The notes below the pieces were generated by a model. That model saw only the letters and a list, made by a program, of their open reading frames with translations, did no database searches and was not told the origin of the DNA. The translations under genes and the position numbers were made by a program. A stretch of 64,000 nt of DNA from Deltaproteobacteria bacterium (lineage in GTDB: Bacteria > Myxococcota_A > Polyangia > Polyangiales > JADJMO01): contig JACPFM010000017.1 of NCBI GenBank assembly GCA_016182965.1, positions 1 through 64,000 on the forward strand, given 5' to 3'. This document shows, piece by piece, positions 16,660 to 25,768 of this stretch. Each line of letters opens with the position of its first letter. Within the stretch, counting starts at the first letter, position 1.

Positions 16660-18960
16660 TCACGGCTTCTTGTCGGGCACGCGCGTGGTCGTCGCGTCGG
16701 GCTCCGGCCCCCGGTCCGACTCGTCGCGCTCCGCCTCGCCGCCCGGCGCTGCTCCCGCTGCATGGACGTGCGGCTTCAGGCGCGAGACCGACTCCCGCTC
16801 CGCCTCGAGGGCGGGCATCTTCTGGGTCGCCAGCAGATCCTCGCTCTCGGGCGGGATCTCGAGCGCGGGCATCTGAACCGTCGGATCCTCGTGCACGGCG
16901 CGGTTGGCGAGGCGCTCGCTCGGACGCTCCGGCGCGTGATCGAACAGCTCGATCGTCGGCCGGGTGCCGGGCACCGGCGTCGGGAGCTTGAAGGGGCGGG
17001 GCCTGGGGACGGGCTCGGCCGCCGGGTGCACGAGCGGCACGTAGAGCGTGAAGACGCTCCCGTGCTCGGGCGAGGAGGCGACCTCGATGGAGCCGCCGTG
17101 GAGCTCGATCGAGGCGCGGGTCATCGTCAAGCCGAGCCCGAGGCCGCCGTGCCGACGAGCGCGAATGGGCTGCCGGAACGCGTCGAAGATCTGCGCGAGG
17201 TCGTTCTCGGGGATGCCGCGGCCCTGGTCCTCGACGTCGACGCGCACCGCCGGCTGGCCGTCGCGGGTGGTCTTCGAGAAGCGCACGCGCACCACGCCGC
17301 GATCGCAGTACTTCACCGCGTTCGCCACCAGGTTGATGATCGCCTGACCGAGCCGCGGGCCGTCGACCCACATCGGGCCGATCCCCTGCTGCAGCTCGCC
17401 GCGCACCTCCACCGTGCCGCCCTTCTCGAGCGCCATCTCCCGGCCGCGGCGCACCGCGGTGCTCAGGAGCTCGGACGGCGCGATCCAGTCGCGCGACAGC
17501 TCGATGCGGCCCGCCTCGATGCGCGCAACCTCGAGGATGTTCTCGATCAGCTCGAGCAGCTCGCGGCCGCGCCGCTCGATGATCGTGAGCGACTCGACCT
17601 GCGCCGGGACGAGCGCGTGCTTCTGCAGGAGCGCGACGAAGCCGAGGATGCCGTTGAGCGGGCTGCGGAGATCGTGCGACATCGACGCGAGGAAGAGATC
17701 GCGCATGCGCTGCGCGCTCTCGCGCGCCTCGATCATCCGCTCGCGGCCGTGGGCGAACTCGCGGAAGCGCTCGGCCACCGCCTCGACGCCGCTCCCCAGC
17801 TCGGCCACCTCGTCGAACCGCGCCGGACCGGCGACGCGCGTGGCGCCGCGGAGCACGTCGCGCGTGCCGAGCAGGCGGATCTCGCGGGTGGCGCCGGTGA
17901 GATCGCGCGACACCGCGCGGCCGATGCCGCGTCCGACGAGCGCCGCGGCCGCGATGGCCAGCGCGGCGGCGAGCGCGTACACGGTGATCGGCGCGCTGCC
18001 GCTGGTCGGCTGGAAGCGCACCACGGCGAGCGAGCCGTCCTCCATGCGCGTCCGCAGGATGCGCACGCCGCCCTCGCCGAGGTTGGTGCCGGGGCCCGGC
18101 TCGTACTGCACGAGCTCCGGCGCGACGATCGTCACCTGGTAGCCCAGGTCCTCGGCCGCGCGCATCGCCGCCTCGCGGCCGGCGCCGGAGCCCGCGCCCT
18201 CGAGCTCGAGGATCCCGCGCGCCAGCGCGTAGGCTGTGTCGCGGCGTCCGAGGGCGTCGAACGCGCGGACGTGCGCGTCGACGAGCAAGAGCGCGCCGAA
18301 GGCCACGATCGCCACCGCGAGCGCCACCGCGTTGGCCAGGCGGCCGCGCACCCGGCTGTGCGCGCGCACGCGGAACCAGCGCTCGAGCCGCTGCAGCAAC
18401 GCGGGCGGCGCCTCCTCGTCGTGCTCCGGCGACGCGTGGCGCATCGCCTCGCCGATCACGCGCCAGTTCGCCGCCTCCATCGTCTGGCCGACCAGCGCGC
18501 GCGCGGCGACGTACAGCGGCAGGGCGGTCGCGCCGATGACGGTGATCGCGAGGAGGAACACCGAGACCTGCGTCGGGCCGTCGACCAGCGACGGGCGCAG
18601 CGCCGGCTGATTGGTGAGCGACCAGATCGCGACCGCCTCCAGCGCCAGCTGCAGCACCCACGTGAGCGGCAGCGCGTCGAGCCGCAGCACGAACGCGGCG
18701 TCGACGCCGGGGATGTCCGTCTCGCCGAGCTCGAGGGCGCGCAGCTGCGGGCCGAAGCGGCGCACGCGCACGAGGGTCGTCGCCGCCGCGAGCAGCATCG
18801 TCGCGGGCAGCGTCCACGCGTTCTCGCCGAGCGCGGCGCTCGCGATGCCCGGCTCCAAGAGCAGCACGCCGGGGGCGAGCAGCGAGAGCAGGATGAAGCT
18901 CGAGGCGTTCGCGATGAGCGCCGCGACCTGGAGCCGCACGTGCAGGCGTGACGTGCTCAC
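16660..18960 (-). CDS. Membrane sensor histidine kinase with polytopic N-terminus (kinase 2)
   Basis: A 766-residue protein; GTG start overlaps the upstream kinase stop by 4 bp. About five membrane helices come first (near 12-36, 48-64, 95-118, 130-155, 205-230). They are followed by an extracytoplasmic domain, another helix near 345, and a HAMP-like linker. HisKA has SMSHDLRSP with phospho-acceptor His429. The ATPase has N box NLVANAVKY, G1 DQGRGIP and G2 GGLGLGLT. A long Pro/Glu-rich tail follows the kinase and repeats the word MPALE (QMPALE, KMPALE), which may be a docking or phosphorylation segment. No response regulator is encoded nearby. Confidence 0.9.
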   Translation of the reverse strand: MSTSRLHVRLQVAALIANASSFILLSLLAPGVLLLEPGIASAALGENAWTLPATMLLAAATTLVRVRRFGPQLRALELGETDIPGVDAAFVLRLDALPLTWVLQLALEAVAIWSLTNQPALRPSLVDGPTQVSVFLLAITVIGATALPLYVAARALVGQTMEAANWRVIGEAMRHASPEHDEEAPPALLQRLERWFRVRAHSRVRGRLANAVALAVAIVAFGALLLVDAHVRAFDALGRRDTAYALARGILELEGAGSGAGREAAMRAAEDLGYQVTIVAPELVQYEPGPGTNLGEGGVRILRTRMEDGSLAVVRFQPTSGSAPITVYALAAALAIAAAALVGRGIGRAVSRDLTGATREIRLLGTRDVLRGATRVAGPARFDEVAELGSGVEAVAERFREFAHGRERMIEARESAQRMRDLFLASMSHDLRSPLNGILGFVALLQKHALVPAQVESLTIIERRGRELLELIENILEVARIEAGRIELSRDWIAPSELLSTAVRRGREMALEKGGTVEVRGELQQGIGPMWVDGPRLGQAIINLVANAVKYCDRGVVRVRFSKTTRDGQPAVRVDVEDQGRGIPENDLAQIFDAFRQPIRARRHGGLGLGLTMTRASIELHGGSIEVASSPEHGSVFTLYVPLVHPAAEPVPRPRPFKLPTPVPGTRPTIELFDHAPERPSERLANRAVHEDPTVQMPALEIPPESEDLLATQKMPALEAERESVSRLKPHVHAAGAAPGGEAERDESDRGPEPDATTTRVPDKKP

Positions 18961-20522
18961 GGCTCCTCGCCCCTGCGCGACGACACGGCGGCGCGTGCCC
19001 CGGCGTCGACGGCGCGCGCCCCGGTGTCGGCGCCGCGCGCCGGCAGCTTGAGCACGAACGTCGATCCCGAGCCGAGCTCGCTCACGAGGCGGATCGAGCC
19101 GCCGTGCATCAGCGCCAGCCGCCGCGCGATCGCGAGCCCGAGGCCGGTGCCGCGGCGGCGCGCGCGCCGATCGCCGCCCTGGCGGTACTCGTCGAAGATC
19201 GCCTCGCGCTCCTCCGGCTTGATGCCGGGGCCGGTGTCGCGCACCCGGATCGTCGCGTAGTACTGGTCGCACTCGAGCTGCACGACCACCTCGCCGCGAG
19301 GCGTGAACTTCACCGCGTTGCCCACGAGGTTGCCGAGGATCTGCCGCACGCGGCGCGCGTCGGCCCAGGCGACGCAGCGGGGGGACAGCTGCTCGACGCG
19401 CAGCACGACGTCCTTGTCGCCCCGCAGGCCGGTCGCCTCCTTGACGACCTCCTGCGCGAGCGTCGCGAGATCGACCTCGCCACGCGCGAGGCGCAGCTGC
19501 CCGGAGGCGATCGCCGACAGCTCGAGGATGTCGTTGATCAGGCCGAGCAGGTGGAGGCCGGACTGCTTGATGATCGCCACCTCCTCGCGCGCCTCGCCGA
19601 CCAGCGGGCCGTCGACCTCCGACAGCAGGATGTCGGCGAAGCCGAGGATCGCGTTGAGCGGCGACCGGAGCTCGTGGCTGACGGTCGCGAGGAAGGTGGC
19701 GCGCTCGCGATCGATCTCCTCGATGCGCGCGAGCGCGTCGGCGTACGTCTTCTCGGCCACGGCGAAGCGCTCGACCAGCGCGTCGAACGCGACGGCCAGC
19801 TCGCCGACCTCGTCGAGGGCGGGCACCGGCACGACGTCCTGCGCGCGGTCGGTGGTCTCGCGGCCGCGCCCGGCGATCTCCTGGATGCGGCGCGCCAGGT
19901 CGTCGACGTCGAGGCGCACGTCGCGCGACACCGCGAACGCGACGGCGGCCGCCACGCCGGTGAGCAGCGCGCTCAGCGTGAGGAGCGCCGCCGCGAGATC
20001 GCGCCCGCCCTCCGGCGTGTCGGGCACCTCCGTCGCCGCGATGACGGTCACGCGCGCGTCACGCGCCGCGCCGGCGTCGACCGCGTGCGCGGAGAACCGG
20101 TAGCTGCCGCGCGACGTGGGGAGCTCGCCGGTGCGCTCGCGCAGCACCTTCGCGATCGGCAGATCGATGGTGACCGTCCCGGTCTGCGCCTCCTCGACCA
20201 CGCGACCGCGCGCGTCGACGAGCCAGATGGAGGTGGCGCCGCGCCGCGAGGCCCGGTCGACGATGTCGTGGCGCGACTCCGGGGCGAGCTGCGACAGTCG
20301 CGCGGCGAGCGTCGTCGCGACGAGCTCGGCGCGCGCCGCGGCGCTCGCCTCGCTCTGCCGCGAGAGCTGGCGCACGCCGACGCTCCCGAAGAGGAGCGAG
20401 AGCGCGACGCCGAACACGATGACCGCGACCGGCGCGGGCGGCACCAGCGGCCACGTGCGCCGCGCGGTGCGCCCGAACGGGGCGACGTCATCATCCGCAG
20501 GCGGTCGCGTGCTCGGCGACAC
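18957..20522 (-). CDS. Membrane sensor histidine kinase with HAMP domain (kinase 1)
   Basis: A 521-residue protein with GTG start. TM1 lies near 27-50, a periplasmic sensing domain near 55-170, TM2 near 175-198 and a HAMP near 200-265. HisKA has TVSHELRSPLN with His283. HATPase motifs are NLVGNAVKFTP, DTGPGI and GTGLGLAI. It autophosphorylates in response to an envelope signal. Its 4-bp overlap with the second kinase suggests fixed stoichiometry or hetero-interaction. The lipoprotein gene 48 bp upstream could encode the signal receptor (inference). The C-terminal tail is Ala/Arg-rich and disordered. Confidence 0.92.
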   Translation of the reverse strand: MSPSTRPPADDDVAPFGRTARRTWPLVPPAPVAVIVFGVALSLLFGSVGVRQLSRQSEASAAARAELVATTLAARLSQLAPESRHDIVDRASRRGATSIWLVDARGRVVEEAQTGTVTIDLPIAKVLRERTGELPTSRGSYRFSAHAVDAGAARDARVTVIAATEVPDTPEGGRDLAAALLTLSALLTGVAAAVAFAVSRDVRLDVDDLARRIQEIAGRGRETTDRAQDVVPVPALDEVGELAVAFDALVERFAVAEKTYADALARIEEIDRERATFLATVSHELRSPLNAILGFADILLSEVDGPLVGEAREEVAIIKQSGLHLLGLINDILELSAIASGQLRLARGEVDLATLAQEVVKEATGLRGDKDVVLRVEQLSPRCVAWADARRVRQILGNLVGNAVKFTPRGEVVVQLECDQYYATIRVRDTGPGIKPEEREAIFDEYRQGGDRRARRRGTGLGLAIARRLALMHGGSIRLVSELGSGSTFVLKLPARGADTGARAVDAGARAAVSSRRGEEP

Positions 20523-20570
20523 CGGCGGCCACGAGAGCGGCGGCGGGGACGGGGAGCTCGTGGGCGTTCC

Positions 20571-21311
20571 TCAGTGCGAGAGCTCTTGGATCGCGCCCTC
20601 GCGGAGCTCGGCGTTCGCGAACGCGTCGGAGACGCTCTGCAGCACCTCGAGCACGCGCGGGTCGATCGACATCGCGGGCTTCGCCCCGGACGGGAAGATC
20701 ATGTACGCGCCGGTCTCGGCCGCGTCGCCGGTCGCGTCGCTCTTGGCGTCGGCCTTGGCGTCGCCGGCGCCGCCGTCGCCCGGCGGGGCGGGGCACTCGC
20801 TGGCGCACTTGGTGCGCGCGCAGTCGGCGACGTTCATCGCCTTGCCGACGACCGGATCGCTCGGCGACGAGACGTCGTACTCGCCCGCGCAGCCGAGGAG
20901 GCACATGTAGTCGGTCGAGCTGGCGCCGCACCTGGTGAGCACGCAGAGGAACAGGCCGCGGCAGCGCGGGTCCTTGTCGCAGGCCTCGACCTCCGACTTG
21001 CACTGGGTGCCGGCGCAGGCGACGCACTGGCCGGCCGTCTTCCCGCCCTCGAAGACCACGTCGGGGATGACGGCGTCGAAGAGGCTGCCGGGCACGTCGT
21101 AGGTCTTCTCGGCGTCGACCGGCGGCGTGTAGGTGTCCTTCACCGCGCCGGTGTCGGTTGCGCTCGAATCGACGATCGTGACGCCGGTGTCGACCGGACC
21201 CGTCACGCCGGGATCGTCGGTCTTGCCGCCGCAGCCGGCGGTGGATGCGGCGACCGCGAGGGCTCCCCCTGCGAGGACGGACACGACGGCGAGCCACGGA
21301 TTCGAACGCAT
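20571..21311 (-). CDS. Cys-rich surface lipoprotein, first gene of the two-kinase operon
   Basis: A 246-residue protein with a GGGAGG ribosome site. Signal peptide ends in lipobox ASTAGC-GG (Cys at about 26). A Thr/Asp linker with PVDTG and ATDTG follows, then a Cys-rich core with roughly fourteen cysteines (QCVACAGTQC, DPRCRGLFLCVLTRC, CLLGC, CARTKC). It ends with an Ala/Asp repeat (DAKADAKSDATGDAAE) and a charged C-terminus. The fold and function are unknown. Position suggests an envelope sensor partner for the kinases. The start at 21311 was preferred to the longer frame because it begins the signal peptide. Confidence 0.8.
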   Translation of the reverse strand: MRSNPWLAVVSVLAGGALAVAASTAGCGGKTDDPGVTGPVDTGVTIVDSSATDTGAVKDTYTPPVDAEKTYDVPGSLFDAVIPDVVFEGGKTAGQCVACAGTQCKSEVEACDKDPRCRGLFLCVLTRCGASSTDYMCLLGCAGEYDVSSPSDPVVGKAMNVADCARTKCASECPAPPGDGGAGDAKADAKSDATGDAAETGAYMIFPSGAKPAMSIDPRVLEVLQSVSDAFANAELREGAIQELSH

Positions 21312-21492
21312 GCGGACCTCCCGGAAAGTGAAGCGGCGTTCAATGTAGACGGCCGCCGGGCAACGGCAAAGCGGCGCGTGACGCAACGTTCGCCGCGGAT
21401 CTTTCCGCGCCGACCGGGTCGATCCGTCGGAACCGCGGCCTCGAGGCGCGGCGGTTCGACGTCGCGCGGCGGTGCTCTAGACTACCGCCCCG

Positions 21493-23808
21493 ATGCGCTC
21501 AGCCTGGCTTCGCTCCGCACGCACCTCGTTGCTCGTCGCGCCCCTCGCGCTCCTCGCCTGCTCCTCGTCGAGCGACGACGGCCCGGCGCCTTCCGCCGAT
21601 GGCGGCTTCGTCGCGCGCTTCGAGATCCCCGCGTCGGGCAAGCCCGAGCTGCTCCAGGTGCCGTTCCCGAGCGATCTGCACCTCGCCGCCGACGGGACCA
21701 TCGCGCTGACCAACGAGCCGCTCATGCGTCTGGTCCCGCGCGAGAAGGGCGCGACGTACATCGCCGATGCCCTCGCGAAGACGCGCGGCTTCGGCGTCTA
21801 CGGCGGCGCCATCTTCGAGCTCACCGGTGGGGCGCCCGACGTCGCGAAGCTGCCGCGCGGGGCGGCCGGCGACTGCACCGGCAAGGACTCGGCGGTGTTC
21901 TTCGTCGACGTCGACGCGGGCAAGCTCCTCGAGTGCCGCGCCGCGTGGAACGACGATCAAGCGGTCAGCCGGCGCACCGAGACGACCGCGGTGCTGGTCG
22001 TGCAGACGGCGCGCGGGGTGGTGCTCCCCGAGAAGCACCGCGTCGCCGTGGTGCTGACCTCCGCGATCACCAATGCGCAGGCCGTCCCCCTCGCGCCGTC
22101 CAGGCAGTTCGCCTCGATCCGCGACGGCGCGCGCGCCGACGCCGCGGCGAAGAGCTACGGCGAGGCGATCGACGCGGTCGTCGCGAAGGCGGGCGTCGAC
22201 AAGGCGAAGGTCGTCGCGGCGGCGGTCTACACCACCGGTCCGGTGACCGACGAGCTGCGCGAGGCGCGGGCGGTCGCGCGCGCGACGGCGCTGCCGACGC
22301 TGAAGTGGGGCGAAGGCGACGTCGCGCCGGTGAAGCCCGCGCGGTTCACCTCCGCGACGCCGCTCCCCGAGGGCTGGAACGCGTCGCTCGACGCCCTCCT
22401 CGGCACGCCGAACAAGCTGCCGAGCGGCGAGGACGATCCCGACTGGGGCAGCGGCAAGGGCATCGCGCACGACGCGCTCTCGGCGATCGGCGTCGCGGCG
22501 ATCGAGGCGCCGAACTTCCTGATCGAATCGAGCGGCTACGGCGATCCAGCGCACGGCACCTTCTTCCACGAAGGCGGCAAGGTCGCGATCAACCCGACGA
22601 AGCCGACGAACAAGGTGTGGGTCTCGTTCTTCCTGCCCAAGGGGGCGATGCCCGCGAGCGGCTGGCCGGTGGTGGTCTACCAGCACGGCATGGGCGGCCA
22701 GCGGGGCGACGCGCTCTCGCTCGCCAACTCCATCGCGAGGCGGGGCTGGGCGACGGTCTCGATCGAGGCCTACCTGCAGGGCACCCGCGGCCTCGACGCC
22801 AAGGCGCGCGGCGACGAGCAGTGCGACTACAAGCGCTCGACCTCCACCTACGAGGGGCCCGACGGCTTCAGCGATCGCAACTCCGAGGGCGCGAACTTCG
22901 CCCCCACCGACCTGTTCGGCAACCTCTTCCGCCTCGCCGCGTTGCGCGATCAGTTCCGGCAGTCGGTCGTCGACCACACCACGCTGCTCCGCGTGCTCGA
23001 GAGCGGCCCGGCGCTCGACGGGCTGAAGCTCGGCGATCAAGCGCCGAAGATCGACGGCAGCAAGGTCGCCTACGTCGGCGACTCGCTCGGCGGCATCCTC
23101 GGGTCGTTGCTCGCCGGCATCGAGCCGAACCACAAGGCGTACATCCTCAACGTGCCCGGCGGCGCGCTGCTCAGCGAGCTCGCCTCCAACAGCCCGAACA
23201 TCTACTCGCTGCTCAACGGCTCGGCGGCGCTGAACTTCGGCTTCACCAACGCGCAGATGCCCCCCTGGCACCCGCTCGTGCAGATGATGCAGCACGTGAT
23301 CGACGGCGGAGACCCGATCGGCGTCGCCTCGACGACCACCGCGCCGGTGCCGATCGGCGACGCGACGCCGAGCGCGCGCAACATGGTCCTCTTCGAGGTG
23401 CTCGGCGACGAGCTCGTGTCCAACCACGCGACCGAGGCGCTCGCGCGCGCGATGGGCGTGCCGGTGCTCGCGCCGCACCAGCCGCTGCTCACGACGCTGA
23501 CGCCGGTCACGGGGCCGGCGGTGAAGGACCTGCCGAAGCCGGGGCGCACCGCGGTGCTGGTGCAGCTCTACCCCGCGCAGCACGGGTCGGACCTCTACAG
23601 CAAGCGTGGCCACCGCACGTACGCGAAGGAGCGGCCGATCTTCGGCGACTCGTCGATCGAGCCGTTCCCCAAGCTCGCCGCGCCGCTCGACTTCGACAAC
23701 CCCTACCTCGAGGTGCAGAAGGCCGCCTTCGACTTCGTCGCCGAGGCGTTCGAGGGCAAGGCGCCGACGCTCACGTGGAGCAAGCCGCCGGCGCCGTTCG
23801 CTGACTGA
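21493..23808 (+). CDS. Lipoprotein alpha/beta-hydrolase (esterase/lipase-like)
   Basis: A 771-residue protein. Signal peptide with lipobox LALLACSSS. The first 330 residues form an Ig/beta-rich domain seen ahead of hydrolase domains in large myxobacterial lipases. The hydrolase core has the oxyanion-type strand VVVYQHGMGGQ and the nucleophile elbow GDSLGG (Ser531). The C-terminal YPAQHGSDLY supplies the expected His. It probably degrades esters or lipids outside the cell. It converges with the QEGLA peptidase gene, and its last bases enter the left arm of a perfect inverted repeat. Confidence 0.8.
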   Translation: MRSAWLRSARTSLLVAPLALLACSSSSDDGPAPSADGGFVARFEIPASGKPELLQVPFPSDLHLAADGTIALTNEPLMRLVPREKGATYIADALAKTRGFGVYGGAIFELTGGAPDVAKLPRGAAGDCTGKDSAVFFVDVDAGKLLECRAAWNDDQAVSRRTETTAVLVVQTARGVVLPEKHRVAVVLTSAITNAQAVPLAPSRQFASIRDGARADAAAKSYGEAIDAVVAKAGVDKAKVVAAAVYTTGPVTDELREARAVARATALPTLKWGEGDVAPVKPARFTSATPLPEGWNASLDALLGTPNKLPSGEDDPDWGSGKGIAHDALSAIGVAAIEAPNFLIESSGYGDPAHGTFFHEGGKVAINPTKPTNKVWVSFFLPKGAMPASGWPVVVYQHGMGGQRGDALSLANSIARRGWATVSIEAYLQGTRGLDAKARGDEQCDYKRSTSTYEGPDGFSDRNSEGANFAPTDLFGNLFRLAALRDQFRQSVVDHTTLLRVLESGPALDGLKLGDQAPKIDGSKVAYVGDSLGGILGSLLAGIEPNHKAYILNVPGGALLSELASNSPNIYSLLNGSAALNFGFTNAQMPPWHPLVQMMQHVIDGGDPIGVASTTTAPVPIGDATPSARNMVLFEVLGDELVSNHATEALARAMGVPVLAPHQPLLTTLTPVTGPAVKDLPKPGRTAVLVQLYPAQHGSDLYSKRGHRTYAKERPIFGDSSIEPFPKLAAPLDFDNPYLEVQKAAFDFVAEAFEGKAPTLTWSKPPAPFAD

Positions 23809-23975
23809 GTCGTCAGTCGTCAGTCGTCAGTCGTCAGCACGAGAAGAGAGACGGCGCGGGGAGTCTGCGCCTCGTCGATGTCGTGGACCGAGCGCTGCTC
23901 GGCCCGGAGCCTCGGCAGCGCTCGAGGGGCGGCTCTGCTCTCGGCTGACGACTGACGACTGACGACTGACGACTC
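23807..23975. repeat. 169-bp element with perfect 32-bp inverted repeats made of GTCGTCA heptamers
   Basis: The left arm (23807-23838) is four tandem copies of a GTCGTCA-type heptamer plus flanks. The right arm (23944-23975) is its exact reverse complement over 32 bp, with 105 bp between. The arms overlap the esterase stop by two bases and end 3 bp before the stop of the opposing peptidase gene. A related, imperfect copy lies at 58716-58811. It is likely a MITE-like or terminator-like hairpin element. There is no coding capacity. Confidence 0.85.
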
Positions 23976-23978
23976 GGA

Positions 23979-25622
23979 TCAGCGACCCTTGCGGAACAGC
24001 TGCGCGTAGTGCTCGCTCACCTCGACGCCGCCGAGGCGGGTGAAGAACGTCGAGTAGGACATCCAGATCGCGAGGCCGTTCAGGTCGCGGAAGATCGCCG
24101 GCAGGTAGATCGGGGGCCTGACCACGCCGTCGCCGACGCGCGCGGCGAGCACCGGGATGTCCTCGTGGGCGATCTTCCCCACGAACAGGAAGGGGATGAG
24201 CTCGGGGCGATCGTGCTCGATGCACGCCCGGATGAACGCGTAGTTGAGGACGATGCCCTTCGAGTAGCAGATGTCCTTGGTGAACGGCGCGCCGCCGGCA
24301 GTGCTGCCGCCGCGGAAGATGCGGCGCGCGGCGTTGAAGCAGTCCTCCTCGTCGTACCCCTCGGTGCGATACCAGTCGAAGATCTGCACGAAGTCGGCGC
24401 CGTCTTCCGCCTTGTCGACGGCGAGGACCCGATCGTTGAGCCGGCGGGCGCGGCGCGGGTAGGTGCGGAAGGTGAAGATTTCCATCAGCGCGGCGAGGCC
24501 CTCCTGCGCTGCGGTCGTGCGGGGCGGGCCCTTGCCGAGCCAGCGGGCGACCGGCTGGGCGGACCCGTTGAGCGACGTCGCGAGGTGCACCCAGCCCTCG
24601 TGCACCTCGAAGAGGTCGATGTCGCGCAGGGAGAACATGGCGCCGCGACGGATCTTCACGTAGTCGCTGCCGGCGGCCGCGTCGGCGAAGATGCCGTCGT
24701 CCTCGGCGACGCGCACCGTCGACTCGCCGAAGTAGGCGATGAGCCGCGCGTTGAGGATGTCGACCGCCTTGAGCGCGTTGATGTCGCGGACGTTCGGCGG
24801 GCCGAGGTCGTCCTGCAGGTTGGTCAGCAGGCCGTAGAGCACGTGCGCGCTGTCGCGGACCGAGGTCTTGCCGTCGGGGTACTTGTCCTTCGGCGAGCCG
24901 TAGAGCTTGCGGGAGAAGCCGTAGAAGGTCGCGGTGCCGCGCGCCTCGAGCATGCGCACGGTGTCGCGGTACTGGAGCGCCGTGATCGCGAGGATGCGCG
25001 CGATGTCGTCGTCGGCCGGGAGCTCCTTCTCGATGTCGCGGACGATGTCCTCGAACTCGACGGCCTTCTGCCTCGGATCGAAGCCGAGATCGATCGATTG
25101 GTACCACTCGGTGCCGATGACCGGGTTGTCGCGCCAGCGCGAGGCGCGGAACTTCTCGAACACGCTCGCGTCCCACTTCAGGGAGTTGAGGACGCGGATC
25201 GGCTTCTGCGCTTCGACGATGCGCTGCGAGAGCTGCGCGACGATCTCCTTGTACGAGCGCCAGGGGCCGGCGACCGGAGGCGGAGGGATCGACGGCTCGA
25301 CGAGCGCCTCGCGTTCGCGCGGCGGCGCCGGTCGCGCGCTCTCGCGCGCCGTCGACTGCGCACTCTCGCGCGGCGGCGCTGGTCGCGCGCTCTCGCGCGG
25401 CGGCGCTGGTCGCGCGCTCTCGCGCGGCGGCGTCGATCGCGCGCTCTCGCGCGCCGTCGACTGAGCGGAGGCCTTGTCGGCGCGATCGGGGAGGCCGTTG
25501 ACGTTGGCCGGCGCCACCGGGGGGACGTCGGTGCGCGCGTCTTCGTCGACGCCTGCAGTCGGGGCCTCACCGTTGCGCTCCCTCGAACGCTGGCGGTCGG
25601 CCTCGCCGTCGGAGCGAGCCAT
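23979..25622 (-). CDS. QEGLA-motif zinc metallopeptidase (DUF1704 / MATCAP-like family)
   Basis: A 547-residue protein. The zinc site HEGWVH (H341, E342, H346; HExxxH) is followed by GPPRTTAAQEGLAAL with E374 as likely third ligand. This is the signature of the DUF1704 family, whose eukaryotic members remove the C-terminal tyrosine of tubulin. The bacterial substrate is unknown. The catalytic region spans about 130-547. The first 120 residues are a disordered, repetitive tail built of RESARPAPP-type units (25319-25465). No signal peptide, so it is cytoplasmic. It has its own promoter region: 146 bp separate it from the OmpA gene. Confidence 0.82.
   Translation of the reverse strand: MARSDGEADRQRSRERNGEAPTAGVDEDARTDVPPVAPANVNGLPDRADKASAQSTARESARSTPPRESARPAPPRESARPAPPRESAQSTARESARPAPPREREALVEPSIPPPPVAGPWRSYKEIVAQLSQRIVEAQKPIRVLNSLKWDASVFEKFRASRWRDNPVIGTEWYQSIDLGFDPRQKAVEFEDIVRDIEKELPADDDIARILAITALQYRDTVRMLEARGTATFYGFSRKLYGSPKDKYPDGKTSVRDSAHVLYGLLTNLQDDLGPPNVRDINALKAVDILNARLIAYFGESTVRVAEDDGIFADAAAGSDYVKIRRGAMFSLRDIDLFEVHEGWVHLATSLNGSAQPVARWLGKGPPRTTAAQEGLAALMEIFTFRTYPRRARRLNDRVLAVDKAEDGADFVQIFDWYRTEGYDEEDCFNAARRIFRGGSTAGGAPFTKDICYSKGIVLNYAFIRACIEHDRPELIPFLFVGKIAHEDIPVLAARVGDGVVRPPIYLPAIFRDLNGLAIWMSYSTFFTRLGGVEVSEHYAQLFRKGR
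25319..25465. repeat. In-frame tandem repeats of about 27 bp in the peptidase N-terminal tail
   Basis: Units encoding PRESARPAP or ARESARSTP variants repeat about five times. Unit boundaries preserve the reading frame, so the copy number can change without breaking the gene. Confidence 0.75.
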
Positions 25623-25768
25623 TGGCGTTTGTCAATAGCGGAAATCACCCACGTTTGCAAGGTCGAGGCTCGATGCAACAGCTCGGGCGCCATGACGAAC
25701 GCGACGCCGAACGCCAGCAACAGCGCGCCGCCAAACGGAGCGGGAGCGCCGCCGCTACGTCGGATCGA

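Noticed and set aside
18948..23804. A 1,618-codon plus-strand open frame running across several genes
   Set aside because: It crosses two sensor kinase genes, a lipoprotein gene and the esterase gene in a wrong frame or strand, with no motif. It is a GC shadow.
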